From positions 1-38,744 of the forward strand of contig CAZGTQ010000017.1 of NCBI GenBank assembly GCA_964528575.1: DNA of 38,744 bases. Direction: 5' to 3'. Under the pieces are notes generated by a model that was not told the DNA's origin, did not search any database, and was given only the letters and a program-made list of their open reading frames with translations. The stretch is from CAZGTQ01 sp964528575. Its GTDB lineage: Bacteria; Planctomycetota; UBA1135; GCA-002686595. Positions within the stretch are counted from its first letter, which is position 1. Each line of letters opens with the position of its first letter. Positions 7,863 to 16,318 of this stretch are shown piece by piece. A program made the translations under genes and the position numbers.

Positions 7863-9553
7863 TCCTGCCCCCGCCCGCGCTGCGGCTGCTCGCGCGCCGC
7901 AAGCTGCGCGGCGTCGTGCGCAAGCAGTTGCGGCGCGTGCGCACGCCCGCGGGCGCGGCCTTCGCGATCCTCGGCGGGCTCGTGCTGCTCCTCTGGCTCG
8001 GCTCGATCGTCTTCGGCTTCGCGGTGGGCTCGCGCGACGTCGCCGATCCCGATGACGCGCGCACGCTCGTGCGCGTCGGCGGGCTCTTCCTCGCGGTGCT
8101 GTCGCTGACCGGGGCGCTCAACTACCGCGGCCTGTACGTGCCGCGCGAGGAGATCGAGCCGCTGTTCAGCGCGCCGGTCTCGCGCGCGGACCTCGTGCGC
8201 TACCGGCTGTACGTCAACATGGGCCGCTCGCTGTTCGCGACGCTCATCTTCGGGCTCCTCGTGCTCGGGCGCGTTCCGAGCCCGCTGTACGGCTTCCTCG
8301 GCGTGTTCCTCGCGCTGCAGACGCTGGGCGTCGTCGGCCAGTGCGCGGCGATCCTCGCGGGACGCGCGGAGAAACGGCTCGTCGAGCGCTTCCGCGGGCT
8401 GCCGACGCTGCTGCTCGTCGTGCTCGCGATCGGCGGCGGCTGCGCGATCCTGATCCCGACGCTCGTCGACGGGATCGGCGACGGGCCGCCGGCCTGGCTC
8501 GACAGCGGCCGCGAGCATCTCGCCGACAGCCCGCTCGTCGCGGCGCTGACCCTGCCGATCGAGCCGTGGGCGCGCGCGATCACCGCGGCGACGCTCGCCG
8601 AGTTCGCGCCGTGGGGTGTCTTCTGCTTCGCGCTGTGGATCCTCGCGTTCGAGGGGACCGCGCGGCTGCCGATCGACTTTCGCGAGCTGTCGCTGGAGAC
8701 GTCGGCCAGCGTCGCGGAGCGCATCCGGCGCGCGCGGCGCAGCGGCGGGGGAGCGAGCGCGAGCCGCATCAGCCGGCGCGCCGCGGGGTGGCGCGTGCCG
8801 TGGCTGTTCGGGCGGGGGCCGATGGGGGCGCTCGCTTGGCGCAAGACGGTCTCGATCGTGCGCAAGGCGCGCGGCACGCTGACGGTCTCGATCCTCGTGC
8901 TCGCGTTCCTGACGATGTTCTCGACGGTGCTGCTCGACGGCGCGGCGCGGCGCGACGTGCTCGCCGGCGCGACGGTCATCGCGCTCGTCGGCACGATCTA
9001 CCTCTCGGCGGGGCTGCGGTTCGACTTCCGCGAGGACCTCGACGCGATGGAGCGCATCCGCACGTGGCCGCTGCCGCCGCGGCGCGTGTTCCTCGGCATG
9101 CTCGTGCCGCAGGTGTGCCTCGTCACGCTGCTGCTGGAAGTCGCGGTGCTGCTGCGCTGCTTGCTCAGCGGGTCGTTCCCGCCCGGCGTCCTGCTGATCG
9201 TGCTCGCGCTGCCGCTCGTCGCGTTCGCATGGATCGCGATCGACAACGCGCTGTTCCTGCTCGTGCCCGTGCGCTTCGTGCCGGGACAGGAGGGGACGCT
9301 GCAGAACGCGGGGCGCGCTCTGGTGATGATGTTCGTCCGGCTCCTGTTCCTCGTCGTCGTCGGCGGCCCCGCGGCGACCGCGGGCGTGCTCGCGTACGTC
9401 GGCGTCGAAGACGGGCTCGGCGCGGGCGAGGCGGCGGCGGGGATGGCGGCGGCGCTCGCGGTCTCGGCGGTGCTGCTGCTCGCCGACCTCGGGCTCGTGT
9501 TCCTCGGCGGTCTGGCGCTCGGGCGCTTCGACGTGGCGCGCGATCGCGCATGA
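7859..9553 (+). CDS. Large ABC exporter permease
   Basis: This 564-residue membrane protein opens with a basic stretch (LARRKLRGVVRKQLRRVR) and then a first helix, FAILGGLVLLLWLGSIVFGF. Roughly eight to ten further hydrophobic segments follow, in two halves split by a charged region near residues 280-330. The RGLYVPREEIEPLFSAPVSR motif and the duplicated helix blocks resemble the putative ABC exporter family found as a two-gene unit with a stand-alone ATPase. It forms the membrane channel for the preceding ATPase (GTGA overlap), and its stop overlaps the ATG of the molybdoprotein. Direction is presumed export; the cargo is unknown. Confidence 0.8.
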   Translation: MILPPPALRLLARRKLRGVVRKQLRRVRTPAGAAFAILGGLVLLLWLGSIVFGFAVGSRDVADPDDARTLVRVGGLFLAVLSLTGALNYRGLYVPREEIEPLFSAPVSRADLVRYRLYVNMGRSLFATLIFGLLVLGRVPSPLYGFLGVFLALQTLGVVGQCAAILAGRAEKRLVERFRGLPTLLLVVLAIGGGCAILIPTLVDGIGDGPPAWLDSGREHLADSPLVAALTLPIEPWARAITAATLAEFAPWGVFCFALWILAFEGTARLPIDFRELSLETSASVAERIRRARRSGGGASASRISRRAAGWRVPWLFGRGPMGALAWRKTVSIVRKARGTLTVSILVLAFLTMFSTVLLDGAARRDVLAGATVIALVGTIYLSAGLRFDFREDLDAMERIRTWPLPPRRVFLGMLVPQVCLVTLLLEVAVLLRCLLSGSFPPGVLLIVLALPLVAFAWIAIDNALFLLVPVRFVPGQEGTLQNAGRALVMMFVRLLFLVVVGGPAATAGVLAYVGVEDGLGAGEAAAGMAAALAVSAVLLLADLGLVFLGGLALGRFDVARDRA

Positions 9554-10134
9554 CGATGGGCGCGATGGCGGCGAGCGAGCGCGAGCGCGTGCCGCCGGGG
9601 CAGGGGACGACGCGCGCCTTCCCCGTGCTGCACGTCGGACCGGTGCCGTCGATCGACCTCGCGCGCTTCGCGCTGCGCGTCGATGGCGCGGTCGCGCGGC
9701 CGCTCGCGTTGTCGTGGGACGACGTGCGCGCGGCGGGGCGGGTCGAGCGCATCGCGAACATGCACTGCGTCACGGGGTGGAGTCGGCTCGACAACCGCTG
9801 GGCGGGGCTCTCGCTCGCCGCGCTGCTCGAGCGCGCCGGAGCGCTGCCGGGCGCGCGCTTCGTGCGCTTCGCGGACGAGCGCGGCTACGACACGAGCGTG
9901 CCGCTCGCCGCGGCGCTCGCGCCCGACGCGCTGCTCGCGTACGAGCACGACGGCGCGCCGCTCGCGCCCGAGCACGGCGGGCCGTTGCGCGCGGTGATCC
10001 CGTCGCTGTACGCGTGGAAGTCGTGCAAGTGGGTGGCGCGCGTCGAGCTGCTCGAGCAGGACCGGCTCGGGTTCTGGGAGACGCGCGGGTACCACAACGG
10101 CGCCGATCCGTGGCGCGAGGAGCGGCTGGTGTGA
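9550..10134 (+). CDS. Sulfite-oxidase-type molybdopterin oxidoreductase domain protein
   Basis: This 194-residue stand-alone molybdenum-cofactor domain belongs to the sulfite oxidase fold. MHCVTGWSRLDNRWAGL contains the Cys expected to coordinate molybdenum, and HGGPLRAVIPSLYAWKSCKWV is the conserved dimer-side/pterin region. Size and lack of a twin-arginine signal resemble the short cytoplasmic members (YuiH-like) rather than exported MsrP/YedY. No heme partner is encoded next to it. The ATG overlaps the permease stop (ATGA) and the stop overlaps the next gene's GTG, locking it into the operon. The reaction is unknown; members reduce or oxidise S- or N-oxides and sulfite. Confidence 0.85.
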   Translation: MTMGAMAASERERVPPGQGTTRAFPVLHVGPVPSIDLARFALRVDGAVARPLALSWDDVRAAGRVERIANMHCVTGWSRLDNRWAGLSLAALLERAGALPGARFVRFADERGYDTSVPLAAALAPDALLAYEHDGAPLAPEHGGPLRAVIPSLYAWKSCKWVARVELLEQDRLGFWETRGYHNGADPWREERLV

Positions 10135-11231
10135 GCCGGCGCGCGCGCGTCGTCGGGCTCGTGTGCCTCGCGCTCGCGCTCGCGCTGCGCATCGGCGCGG
10201 CGCGCGTGCCGGAGCTCGTCGAGCGCTGGTACGCGGGCGCGGTGTATCCGCCGCTGGCCGCGGCGCTGGGCGCGGCGACGGCGTTCACCGCGGCGTCCGT
10301 CGCTGAGCTCGTGCTCGCGGGGGCGATCGTCGTGCTCCTCGCGTGGACGGCGCGCGGCGCGCTGCGCGCGATGCGGCCCGAGGAGACGTGGAGCGGGACG
10401 CTCGGCGCGGGGCTCTTGAACGCGCTCGCGCTCGCGGGGCCGATCTATCTCGCGTTTCTCGCCGTGTGGGGGCTGAACTACCAGCGCCTGCCGTTCGCGC
10501 TCGTCGTGGGCTATCCGGCGCCGGACACGCGGACCCCCGAGCTCGCGGCGCTGTGCGCGGAGCTCGTCGAGGACGCGAAGCGGATGCGGGCGGCGCTGGC
10601 CGAGGACGCGGACGGTGTGCTGCGCATCCCCGGCGGCGTCGACGCGGTGCTCGCGCGAGCGTCGCTCGGGTTCGAGCCGATCGCGGGCGTGCACCCGGCG
10701 TTCGCGCTGCGCGGCTATCCGGCGAAGCGGCCGCGCGCGCCGGCGGTGCTCTCCATCTTGCGCATCGCCGGCGTGTACTTCCCGTTCACGGGGGAGGCGC
10801 ACGTCAACGTCGCGATGCCGGCGCCGGAGCTGCCGTTCACCGCGTGCCACGAGCTCGCGCACCGGCGCGGGATCGCGCGCGAGGACGAGGCGAGCTTCGC
10901 GAGCTGGCTCGCGTGCCGCGCGCATCCCGACGCGCAATTTCGCTACTCGGGCGCGCTGAACGCGGCCACGCACGCGCTCTACGCGCTCGCCGACGTCGAC
11001 AAGCAGCGCGCGCTCGACCTCCTCGTCGCTCTGCGCGCCGAGCCGGGCGTCGCGCGCGACCTCGACGCCGTGAGCGAGTTCTGGAGCGGTTGGAAGGGTC
11101 CGGTGGGGGTGATGTCGCACGCGGTCAACGACGCGTACCTCGTGTCGCAGGGCGAAGAGGAGGGCGTCGAGAGCTACGGGCGCATGGTCGATCTGCTGCT
11201 CGCGGAGCGGCAGGCTCGGGCGGCGAAGTAG
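10131..11231 (+). CDS. DUF3810 membrane protein with HExxH motif
   Basis: This 366-residue protein has two or three N-terminal membrane segments (VVGLVCLALALALRIGAA; SVAELVLAGAIVVLLAW; ALALAGPIYLAFLAVW) and a soluble C-terminal part. That part carries ACHELAHRRGIAREDEASFASWL, the hallmark of DUF3810. HELAH is a zinc-metallopeptidase helix and the following Glu residues could complete the site, so a membrane-anchored protease is likely but unproven. GTG at 10131 overlaps the previous stop by 4 bp. It is the last gene of the six-gene operon and converges on the inositol-phosphatase-like gene with a 6-bp gap. Confidence 0.8.
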   Translation: MSRRARVVGLVCLALALALRIGAARVPELVERWYAGAVYPPLAAALGAATAFTAASVAELVLAGAIVVLLAWTARGALRAMRPEETWSGTLGAGLLNALALAGPIYLAFLAVWGLNYQRLPFALVVGYPAPDTRTPELAALCAELVEDAKRMRAALAEDADGVLRIPGGVDAVLARASLGFEPIAGVHPAFALRGYPAKRPRAPAVLSILRIAGVYFPFTGEAHVNVAMPAPELPFTACHELAHRRGIAREDEASFASWLACRAHPDAQFRYSGALNAATHALYALADVDKQRALDLLVALRAEPGVARDLDAVSEFWSGWKGPVGVMSHAVNDAYLVSQGEEEGVESYGRMVDLLLAERQARAAK

Positions 11232-11237
11232 CGCTCG

Positions 11238-12257
11238 CTACACCGCGCCGAGCGCCGCGCGCAGATGCCGCTCGATGCGCGCGCGCGTCGCCTCGTTCGC
11301 GTACGCGACGAACGAGACCGGGGTGCTCGCGTCGAGCGGCGCGTCGAGCTCGGCGCCGAGCGGGTCGGTGACGGGGCAGCCGGCGGCGCGGGCGCAGGCG
11401 AGCGCTCCCGCGACGTCGTACGGCTTGGAGGTGACGACGCGGGCGCCGGCGCGCGCGCCGACGAAGCCGCGGGCATCGACGACGAGGCGGTAGACGCCGA
11501 GCGCGACGTGCACGAGCTGGCCCGCGTTCGAGATGTACTGGTCGTCGAAGCAGGTGCGCAGGTCGGCGTCCTCGTGCTCGCGCAGGCGCTCGAAGAAGTC
11601 CGCCTCGATCGCGGCGAGCGCGGGGCGCTGCGCGGGGTCGTAGCGGAAGAAGGGGAAGTAGCCGTGGTCGACGCGGTCGTCGGCGTCGGTGGCGAGCGCG
11701 CGCCGGGCGACGAGGGCGCCGCTGTCGAGCTCGCGGGTCTCGAGCGTGCAGGCGTCGCCGCCGCCGCGCGTCGCGAGCACGCGGTAGCGGCCGCCGAGCG
11801 ACGTCGGGATCTCGGCGACGACGCCGGCCGCGACGTCGGCGAGGCGCGGGCCGGCGGGGCACGGCGGCGTCCAGGCGAGCACGGTCCAGGCCGAGCGCAG
11901 GTCCGCCATCAGGTTGCGCGTGCCGTCGACCGGGTCGACCGCGATGCACGGGCCGCCGTGGTCGAAGCCGTCGAGCTCGCGCGGCCGGCCGCCGGGGCCG
12001 GGGCCGGCGTGGCGCCAGCCGCTGTCCTCGGTGAGGAGCGAGAGCGGGCCTTCGCGGGCGCGCTCGTCCAGCCAGCGGGTGAGCAGCTCCTCGCTCGGCA
12101 CGTCGAGGCCGAACGTCACGTCGCCGGCGCCCTGGCCGCAGGTCGCGCGCAGGCGCTCGCCCGATCCGTCGTCGGCGGCGGCGAGCAGCGGGCCGCGCGT
12201 CGCGACGCGGATCGCGTCGGCGAGCTCGCGCAGGCGGGCGAACCAGCGCTCGTCCAT
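11238..12257 (-). CDS. Inositol monophosphatase family protein
   Basis: This 339-residue enzyme has the metal-dependent phosphatase core of the FIG/IMPase superfamily. TED (residues 76-78) and IAVDPVDGTRNL (Asp108, Asp111) are the metal-binding motifs, and SKPYDVAGA (Asp281) is the C-terminal catalytic motif. It would release phosphate from inositol phosphate, a sugar bisphosphate or PAP; the specificity cannot be read from the sequence. A large insertion between the two halves (about residues 185-245) makes it longer than the usual 260-270 residues. It follows the DUF2203 gene by 15 bp, so the two form an operon divergent from trxB. Confidence 0.85.
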   Translation of the reverse strand: MDERWFARLRELADAIRVATRGPLLAAADDGSGERLRATCGQGAGDVTFGLDVPSEELLTRWLDERAREGPLSLLTEDSGWRHAGPGPGGRPRELDGFDHGGPCIAVDPVDGTRNLMADLRSAWTVLAWTPPCPAGPRLADVAAGVVAEIPTSLGGRYRVLATRGGGDACTLETRELDSGALVARRALATDADDRVDHGYFPFFRYDPAQRPALAAIEADFFERLREHEDADLRTCFDDQYISNAGQLVHVALGVYRLVVDARGFVGARAGARVVTSKPYDVAGALACARAAGCPVTDPLGAELDAPLDASTPVSFVAYANEATRARIERHLRAALGAV

Positions 12258-12272
12258 CGGCTGCAGGAGCTC

Positions 12273-12683
12273 TCAGAGCGGCTGGCGGCCGGTGAAGCCC
12301 TCGTCGATGTGGTGCCAGTGGCTGACGCGGTCCTCGCCGCCGGTCCAGCACCAGTGGACGAGGGTGCCGTCGCGCACGCCGAAGAAATCGACCAGGGGCG
12401 GCTCGACGGCCTTGATCTGGCCGCCGAGGCAGGCGACGCGCTTGCTCGTCTCCTCGAACTCGGCCTGGAGGGCGCGCATCTGCTCGAGGTGGTGCGCCAG
12501 CTCCTCGTGGTCGGGGTTCTCCGGCTGGTGGACGGCGTCCCCCCAGATCAGCTCCAGGGCGTTGATGCGCAGGTGCACCGTCTTGATGCGGGAGCGCAGC
12601 GCGTCGAGCTCGTCGAAGATCAGGCGCAGGTCGGGGATGAGGGCGTCGACCTCCTCGACGGCGAAGACGCGCGGACCGGGCAT
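12273..12683 (-). CDS. DUF2203 family protein
   Basis: This small 136-residue protein has the DUF2203 pattern. An N-terminal VFAVEEVDALIPDLR is followed by long charged helices, then VDFFGVRDGTLVHWCW, GEDRVSHWHH and a terminal GFTGRQPL. The family is widespread but has no established function; it is short, mostly helical at the N-terminus and ends in a compact beta part. ATG at 12683 (MPGPRVFAVEE) is chosen because the 20 extra codons upstream look like intergenic sequence. It is cotranscribed with the inositol-phosphatase-like gene and divergent from trxB. Confidence 0.85.
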   Translation of the reverse strand: MPGPRVFAVEEVDALIPDLRLIFDELDALRSRIKTVHLRINALELIWGDAVHQPENPDHEELAHHLEQMRALQAEFEETSKRVACLGGQIKAVEPPLVDFFGVRDGTLVHWCWTGGEDRVSHWHHIDEGFTGRQPL

Positions 12684-12806
12684 GGCCGCAGTAGACACGC
12701 TCGCGCGAGTGCGGGCAAGCGTGCGCGGGTCCCCGGAGGGCACTACACTGGCGCGCAGGCCCGTCCTATCTGCAGCTCCGAACGTGCCGCGCAGCCTGCT
12801 CCTGCT

Positions 12807-12840
12807 CCCTCCTACGCGATGAGCCCTCCTACGCGATGAG
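12807..12840 (+). repeat. Perfect 17-bp tandem duplication over the trxB start
   Basis: CCCTCCTACGCGATGAG occurs twice without a gap (12807-12823 and 12824-12840). Each copy contains an ATG. The upstream ATG (12819) opens a six-codon frame (MSPPTR) that ends in a TGA overlapping the downstream ATG of trxB (ATGA). The duplication therefore created a tiny leader frame coupled to trxB, or left a vestigial start. Confidence 0.95.
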
Positions 12841-13771
12841 CGAAGTCCGCAACGTCATCATCATCGGCTCGGGTCCCGCCGGTTACACCGCTGGCCTCTA
12901 CACGGCGCGCGCGAACCTGAAACCGCTCCTGATCGAGGGGATGCAGCCCGGCGGGCAGCTCACGATCACGACGGATGTCGAGAACTACCCCGGCTACCCC
13001 GACGGCGTGCTCGGTCCCCAGATGATGGAGGACTTCAAGCGTCAGGCTGCGCGCTTCGGCACGGACATCCAGTTCGGGCTCGTGACGGAGGTCGACTTCT
13101 CGACCCTGCCGTTCGTCGTCAAGACCGAGTTCGACGAGCACCGCGCGTACTCCGTGATCATCAGCACGGGCGCGAGCGCGCGGCTCCTCGGGCTCGAGGC
13201 CGAGAAGCGCTTGATGGGCCACGGCGTCTCCGCGTGCGCGACGTGCGACGGCGCATTCTTCCCCGACAAGGAGGTCGTGGTCGTCGGCGGCGGGGACAGC
13301 GCGATGGAGGAGGCGAACTACCTCACGCGCTTCGCGAGCAAGGTGACGGTGATCCATCGGCGCGAGGACTTCCGCGCGTCGAAGATCATGGTGCTGCGAG
13401 CGCAGCGCAACGAGAAGATCGAGTGGCTCCTGAACAAGGTCGTCGAGGACATCCTCGAGACGCCCGAGGGCAAGGGCGTGCGCGGCGTGCGGCTGCGCGA
13501 CACCGTGAACGGCGAGGTGATGGAATATCCCTGCCAGGGGTTCTTCACCGCGATCGGGCACGACCCGAACTCGAAGCTCTTCCAAGGGCAGATCGACGTG
13601 GACGAGTTCGGCTACATCAAGGTCCACGACGGCACGTACACGAACGTCGAGGGCGTGTTCGCCGCGGGCGACATCTCCGACCGCAAGTACCGCCAGGCGA
13701 TCACCGCGGCCGGCATGGGTTGCATGGCGGCGATCGACGCCGAGCGCTGGCTCGAGGCGCGCGGGCACTGA
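12836..13771 (+). CDS. trxB: Thioredoxin reductase
   Basis: This 311-residue NADPH-dependent flavoprotein reduces thioredoxin. The FAD-binding GSGPAGYTAGLYTARAN is at the N-terminus, the redox-active CATCDG disulfide sits near residue 136, the NADPH-binding GGGDSAMEEA follows, and the C-terminal FAD motif is GVFAAGDISDRKYRQA. Length and order match the low-molecular-weight bacterial type. The start is the second ATG of a 17-bp tandem duplication and lacks a strong Shine-Dalgarno, so translation may depend on the upstream mini-frame. It is divergent from DUF2203 and convergent with the PilX-like gene across a repeat array. Confidence 0.95.
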   Translation: MSEVRNVIIIGSGPAGYTAGLYTARANLKPLLIEGMQPGGQLTITTDVENYPGYPDGVLGPQMMEDFKRQAARFGTDIQFGLVTEVDFSTLPFVVKTEFDEHRAYSVIISTGASARLLGLEAEKRLMGHGVSACATCDGAFFPDKEVVVVGGGDSAMEEANYLTRFASKVTVIHRREDFRASKIMVLRAQRNEKIEWLLNKVVEDILETPEGKGVRGVRLRDTVNGEVMEYPCQGFFTAIGHDPNSKLFQGQIDVDEFGYIKVHDGTYTNVEGVFAAGDISDRKYRQAITAAGMGCMAAIDAERWLEARGH

Positions 13772-13779
13772 ACACTCCG

Positions 13780-13863
13780 GGAGTGCCTTCGGGAGACACT
13801 CCCGGAGGCACTCCCGGAGACGTACCCGGAGGTGCACTCCGAGGTGCACCCGGAGGTGCACCC
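13780..13863 (+). repeat. 12-bp tandem repeat array between trxB and the PilX-like gene
   Basis: Seven imperfect 12-bp units run head to tail, for example GGAGACACTCCC, GGAGGCACTCCC, GGAGACGTACCC and GGAGGTGCACCC. Units contain self-complementary halves (GGAG...CTCC), and the first boundary holds CACTCC-G-GGAGTG, so the transcript could fold into several short hairpins. It fills most of the 108-bp gap between two convergent genes and may act as a bidirectional transcription end; no T-run is present. Confidence 0.85.
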
Positions 13864-13879
13864 CAGGCTTCCGGCCGCG

Positions 13880-16252
13880 TTACATCATGTTCGCCGTCGG
13901 ATTCCAGAGCGTCCGCTTGATCTTGACCTGCCACGGGTTGGCCACGTTGAGCATGTCCTTCACGCGGCGGTCGTAGTTGAGCTGCAGGCCCGTCGCGTAG
14001 GGCGAGCCCGGCGGGTTGTTCTTCGTGCCGACGCCGGACGGGTTCGGGAAGCCTGGCGCGAGCAGGCCGAGATCGGCGCACACGAGCGCGCCGTTGACGA
14101 CCATGCGGCCCGCCATCGGGCTGATCCGGTGCGTCAGGCTGAAGATCGCGTTGTTGGTGTAGAGCAGGCCGTCGAGCCGCATCGGGTCGTACAGCACGCG
14201 CGAGTCCTCGAAGTACTCGATCGACAGCTTGTACATCCAGTCCGTGATCCAGCCGTCGGTGGGCGTGAGCTGGCGCACGACCGCCTTCGGTGTCCCGTCG
14301 AGGTTGTACAGCAGCGGGTTCGCCGTATCGTCGGGATCCGCGACCGACAGCATGTCGAGATTCCAGCTCAGCGGCACCTCCTCGTCGCCGACCCACGTGC
14401 CGGTCGTGGCGTCGAAGTAGATGTCGCCGAGGTTGTAGATCGGGACGTTGTCGCCCTCGCCGAACGTGTAGTAGCGCGGCACGTAGCCCGCGACGTAGTC
14501 CGGGTTCGGCACGGTCGGGCTGGCCTTGTCCTCGCCCGGCCCGGGCAGGAACGGCTGCGTCTTCGCCCATTCGGCCCGGTTGAAGAGCGAGAGCTCGGCG
14601 AGCACGAAGTTCCACTCGCCGTCGCTGTCCCCCGAGACGTAGGCGTACTTGTCCGGCACGACGTACGTCCCGTCGACCTGCAGCGCCGCGGGCTTGGAGT
14701 AGTCGCCGATCATGATGTTCCCGCCGGCGGCGAGGCCGAGGGCGTTCTTCGTACCGTCCTGCGAGATGCCGAACGTGCGCGGACCGGTCGGAGCGCCGGG
14801 CAAGTCCGAGGACAGGTACTTCTTGCCGTCGAGGTACTGCAGGTCCGTCGGGATGTAGATGTTGCCGCGGACGATCAGCGAGCCCTCGCCCTTGACCCAG
14901 CCGTTGATGATCACGTCGCCGTCGATCGCCACCGTGCCGTCGATCGTGATCGGGTTCTGCTTCGTTCCCGACAGGATCAGGTTCGAGCCCACGCTCTGCT
15001 GCACGCTCGACGTGTTGCCGACGGTGAGCGCGTACGAGTACTCCGCAACGGTGTCGACGGTCTCGCCCGGGCCCACCGTGGTGATGATGCCCGCGGTGAT
15101 CGCTCCCTCGGCCTTCTGCGCGACGGCGAAGAACTCGGAGTCGTCGACGAGCTTGTTGCTCGCGCCGGCGTTCGTCTTGAGCCCCGTCGACGGGTCCACG
15201 CCGCCGTTGTCGGGGATCGGAGCGGGGAACGCGACCGGTAGGCTGCCGTCGACCATGTCCCCGTAATCGGTCGGGTAGTCGACGTACAGGTTCTCGAACG
15301 GCTTGAGCGGCTGCGGCGCGGGCGCGAAGGAGTCGACGCTCATGTCGCCCCAGATGTCCTGGATGATCTTGCCCTTCGCATCGAACTCGAACGGCTTGAA
15401 CGTCAGGTTCGCCCAGTTCCCGATCGCCGATCCATGGTGGTCCGTCGCGGCGCCGCGGACGTAGAGCGAGCCCGCGACGAACGAGTCGGAGTCTTGGTCG
15501 GTGATATACCAGTCGATGCCGTCCATGTCGTGGCGCAGCATGAGGCTCTCGAGCGTCCCGATCTTGATGCGGTCGAAGCGCCCGAACCCGTTCGGATCCT
15601 GGTTGTAGTAGCGGTCGACCGAGTCGAACTGCGAATGGCAGAACACGCAGTTCACGTTGTTCGCGAGCAGGCCGTACTCGAACCCGTCGAAGTCTTCGGG
15701 CTCGACCGTGTACACCTGCTGGACGGCGCGGTTGAGCACCGGGTTGACGATGCCCTTGCCGCGGTTCGTGCTCGCCTGCACCGTGATCCACAGTTGCGTC
15801 GAGTCGTTCACGTCGCGCCGCACGACGTTCATCGCGTCGACGTTGACGTTGTTGAGGCGCGGGTCGTTCTTCACCTCCGGCAGACCGACGAGCGGGATCA
15901 TGTCGGCCCCGTCGTCCGGCGCGGGCGAGCCGCCCGGCCCCGCATCCGTGACGCCGAGGCCGTCGAGGTACGTGCGGAACGAGTCGATCGAGCCCGGCTC
16001 GCCGCCCTGCGAGGGCTGCGCGAGGTAACCCGACCACATCGATTCCGCCGTCAGGATGGCCAGGCTCTCGACGGCGCTGCCCAGGAAGTACTCGTCGCTC
16101 TGGTGGTTCACCGTCCGAGCGCCGCTCAGCGTCGCCGTGATGAGCGCGAGCGCGAAGATCGCCAAGCTCGACACGACGACGAGCGTCGGGATCAGCGCGG
16201 ATCCTCGACGTCCTCGGCGCGCCGCTCGGCGCGTTCGTTCCATTGTCCTCAT
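13880..16252 (-). CDS. Very large PilX-like protein with CXXCH motif
   Basis: This 790-residue protein has a short basic N-terminus (TRRAARRGRRGSALI) and a pilin-like hydrophobic helix, LIPTLVVVSSLAIFALALIT, of the PilX type, without the usual Glu5 of class III pilins. The rest is a large secreted region. Residues 202-206 are CVFCH, a c-type heme attachment motif, within NVNCVFCHSQF. A beta-helix-like stretch (IDGTVAIDGDVIINGWVKGEG) occurs mid-protein, and NAIF...GRMVVNGALVCADLG lies near the C-terminus. The start follows GGGGAAGG. It is last in a three-gene pseudopilin operon after a 66-bp gap. It could be a pilus-tip adhesin or surface redox protein; the function is not established. Confidence 0.78.
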   Translation of the reverse strand: MRTMERTRRAARRGRRGSALIPTLVVVSSLAIFALALITATLSGARTVNHQSDEYFLGSAVESLAILTAESMWSGYLAQPSQGGEPGSIDSFRTYLDGLGVTDAGPGGSPAPDDGADMIPLVGLPEVKNDPRLNNVNVDAMNVVRRDVNDSTQLWITVQASTNRGKGIVNPVLNRAVQQVYTVEPEDFDGFEYGLLANNVNCVFCHSQFDSVDRYYNQDPNGFGRFDRIKIGTLESLMLRHDMDGIDWYITDQDSDSFVAGSLYVRGAATDHHGSAIGNWANLTFKPFEFDAKGKIIQDIWGDMSVDSFAPAPQPLKPFENLYVDYPTDYGDMVDGSLPVAFPAPIPDNGGVDPSTGLKTNAGASNKLVDDSEFFAVAQKAEGAITAGIITTVGPGETVDTVAEYSYALTVGNTSSVQQSVGSNLILSGTKQNPITIDGTVAIDGDVIINGWVKGEGSLIVRGNIYIPTDLQYLDGKKYLSSDLPGAPTGPRTFGISQDGTKNALGLAAGGNIMIGDYSKPAALQVDGTYVVPDKYAYVSGDSDGEWNFVLAELSLFNRAEWAKTQPFLPGPGEDKASPTVPNPDYVAGYVPRYYTFGEGDNVPIYNLGDIYFDATTGTWVGDEEVPLSWNLDMLSVADPDDTANPLLYNLDGTPKAVVRQLTPTDGWITDWMYKLSIEYFEDSRVLYDPMRLDGLLYTNNAIFSLTHRISPMAGRMVVNGALVCADLGLLAPGFPNPSGVGTKNNPPGSPYATGLQLNYDRRVKDMLNVANPWQVKIKRTLWNPTANMM

Positions 16253-16318
16253 GATGCCTTCCCCTGTTTCGGCCGAGCCGCTCCCACGGCCGGCCACCTT
16301 CTGTTCGCTAGCGTCGGG

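Noticed and set aside
9550..10134. Tat-exported MsrP/YedY-type methionine sulfoxide reductase
   Set aside because: No twin-arginine signal or hydrophobic N-terminus is present, and the protein is too short; it fits the cytoplasmic short form.
13780..13863. A CRISPR array
   Set aside because: Units are 12 bp, contiguous and without spacers, and no cas genes are present.
13701..16037. A 778-codon minus-strand open frame in another frame of the PilX-like gene
   Set aside because: It is a frame-shifted shadow; the annotated frame has the pilin helix, Shine-Dalgarno and balanced amino-acid use.
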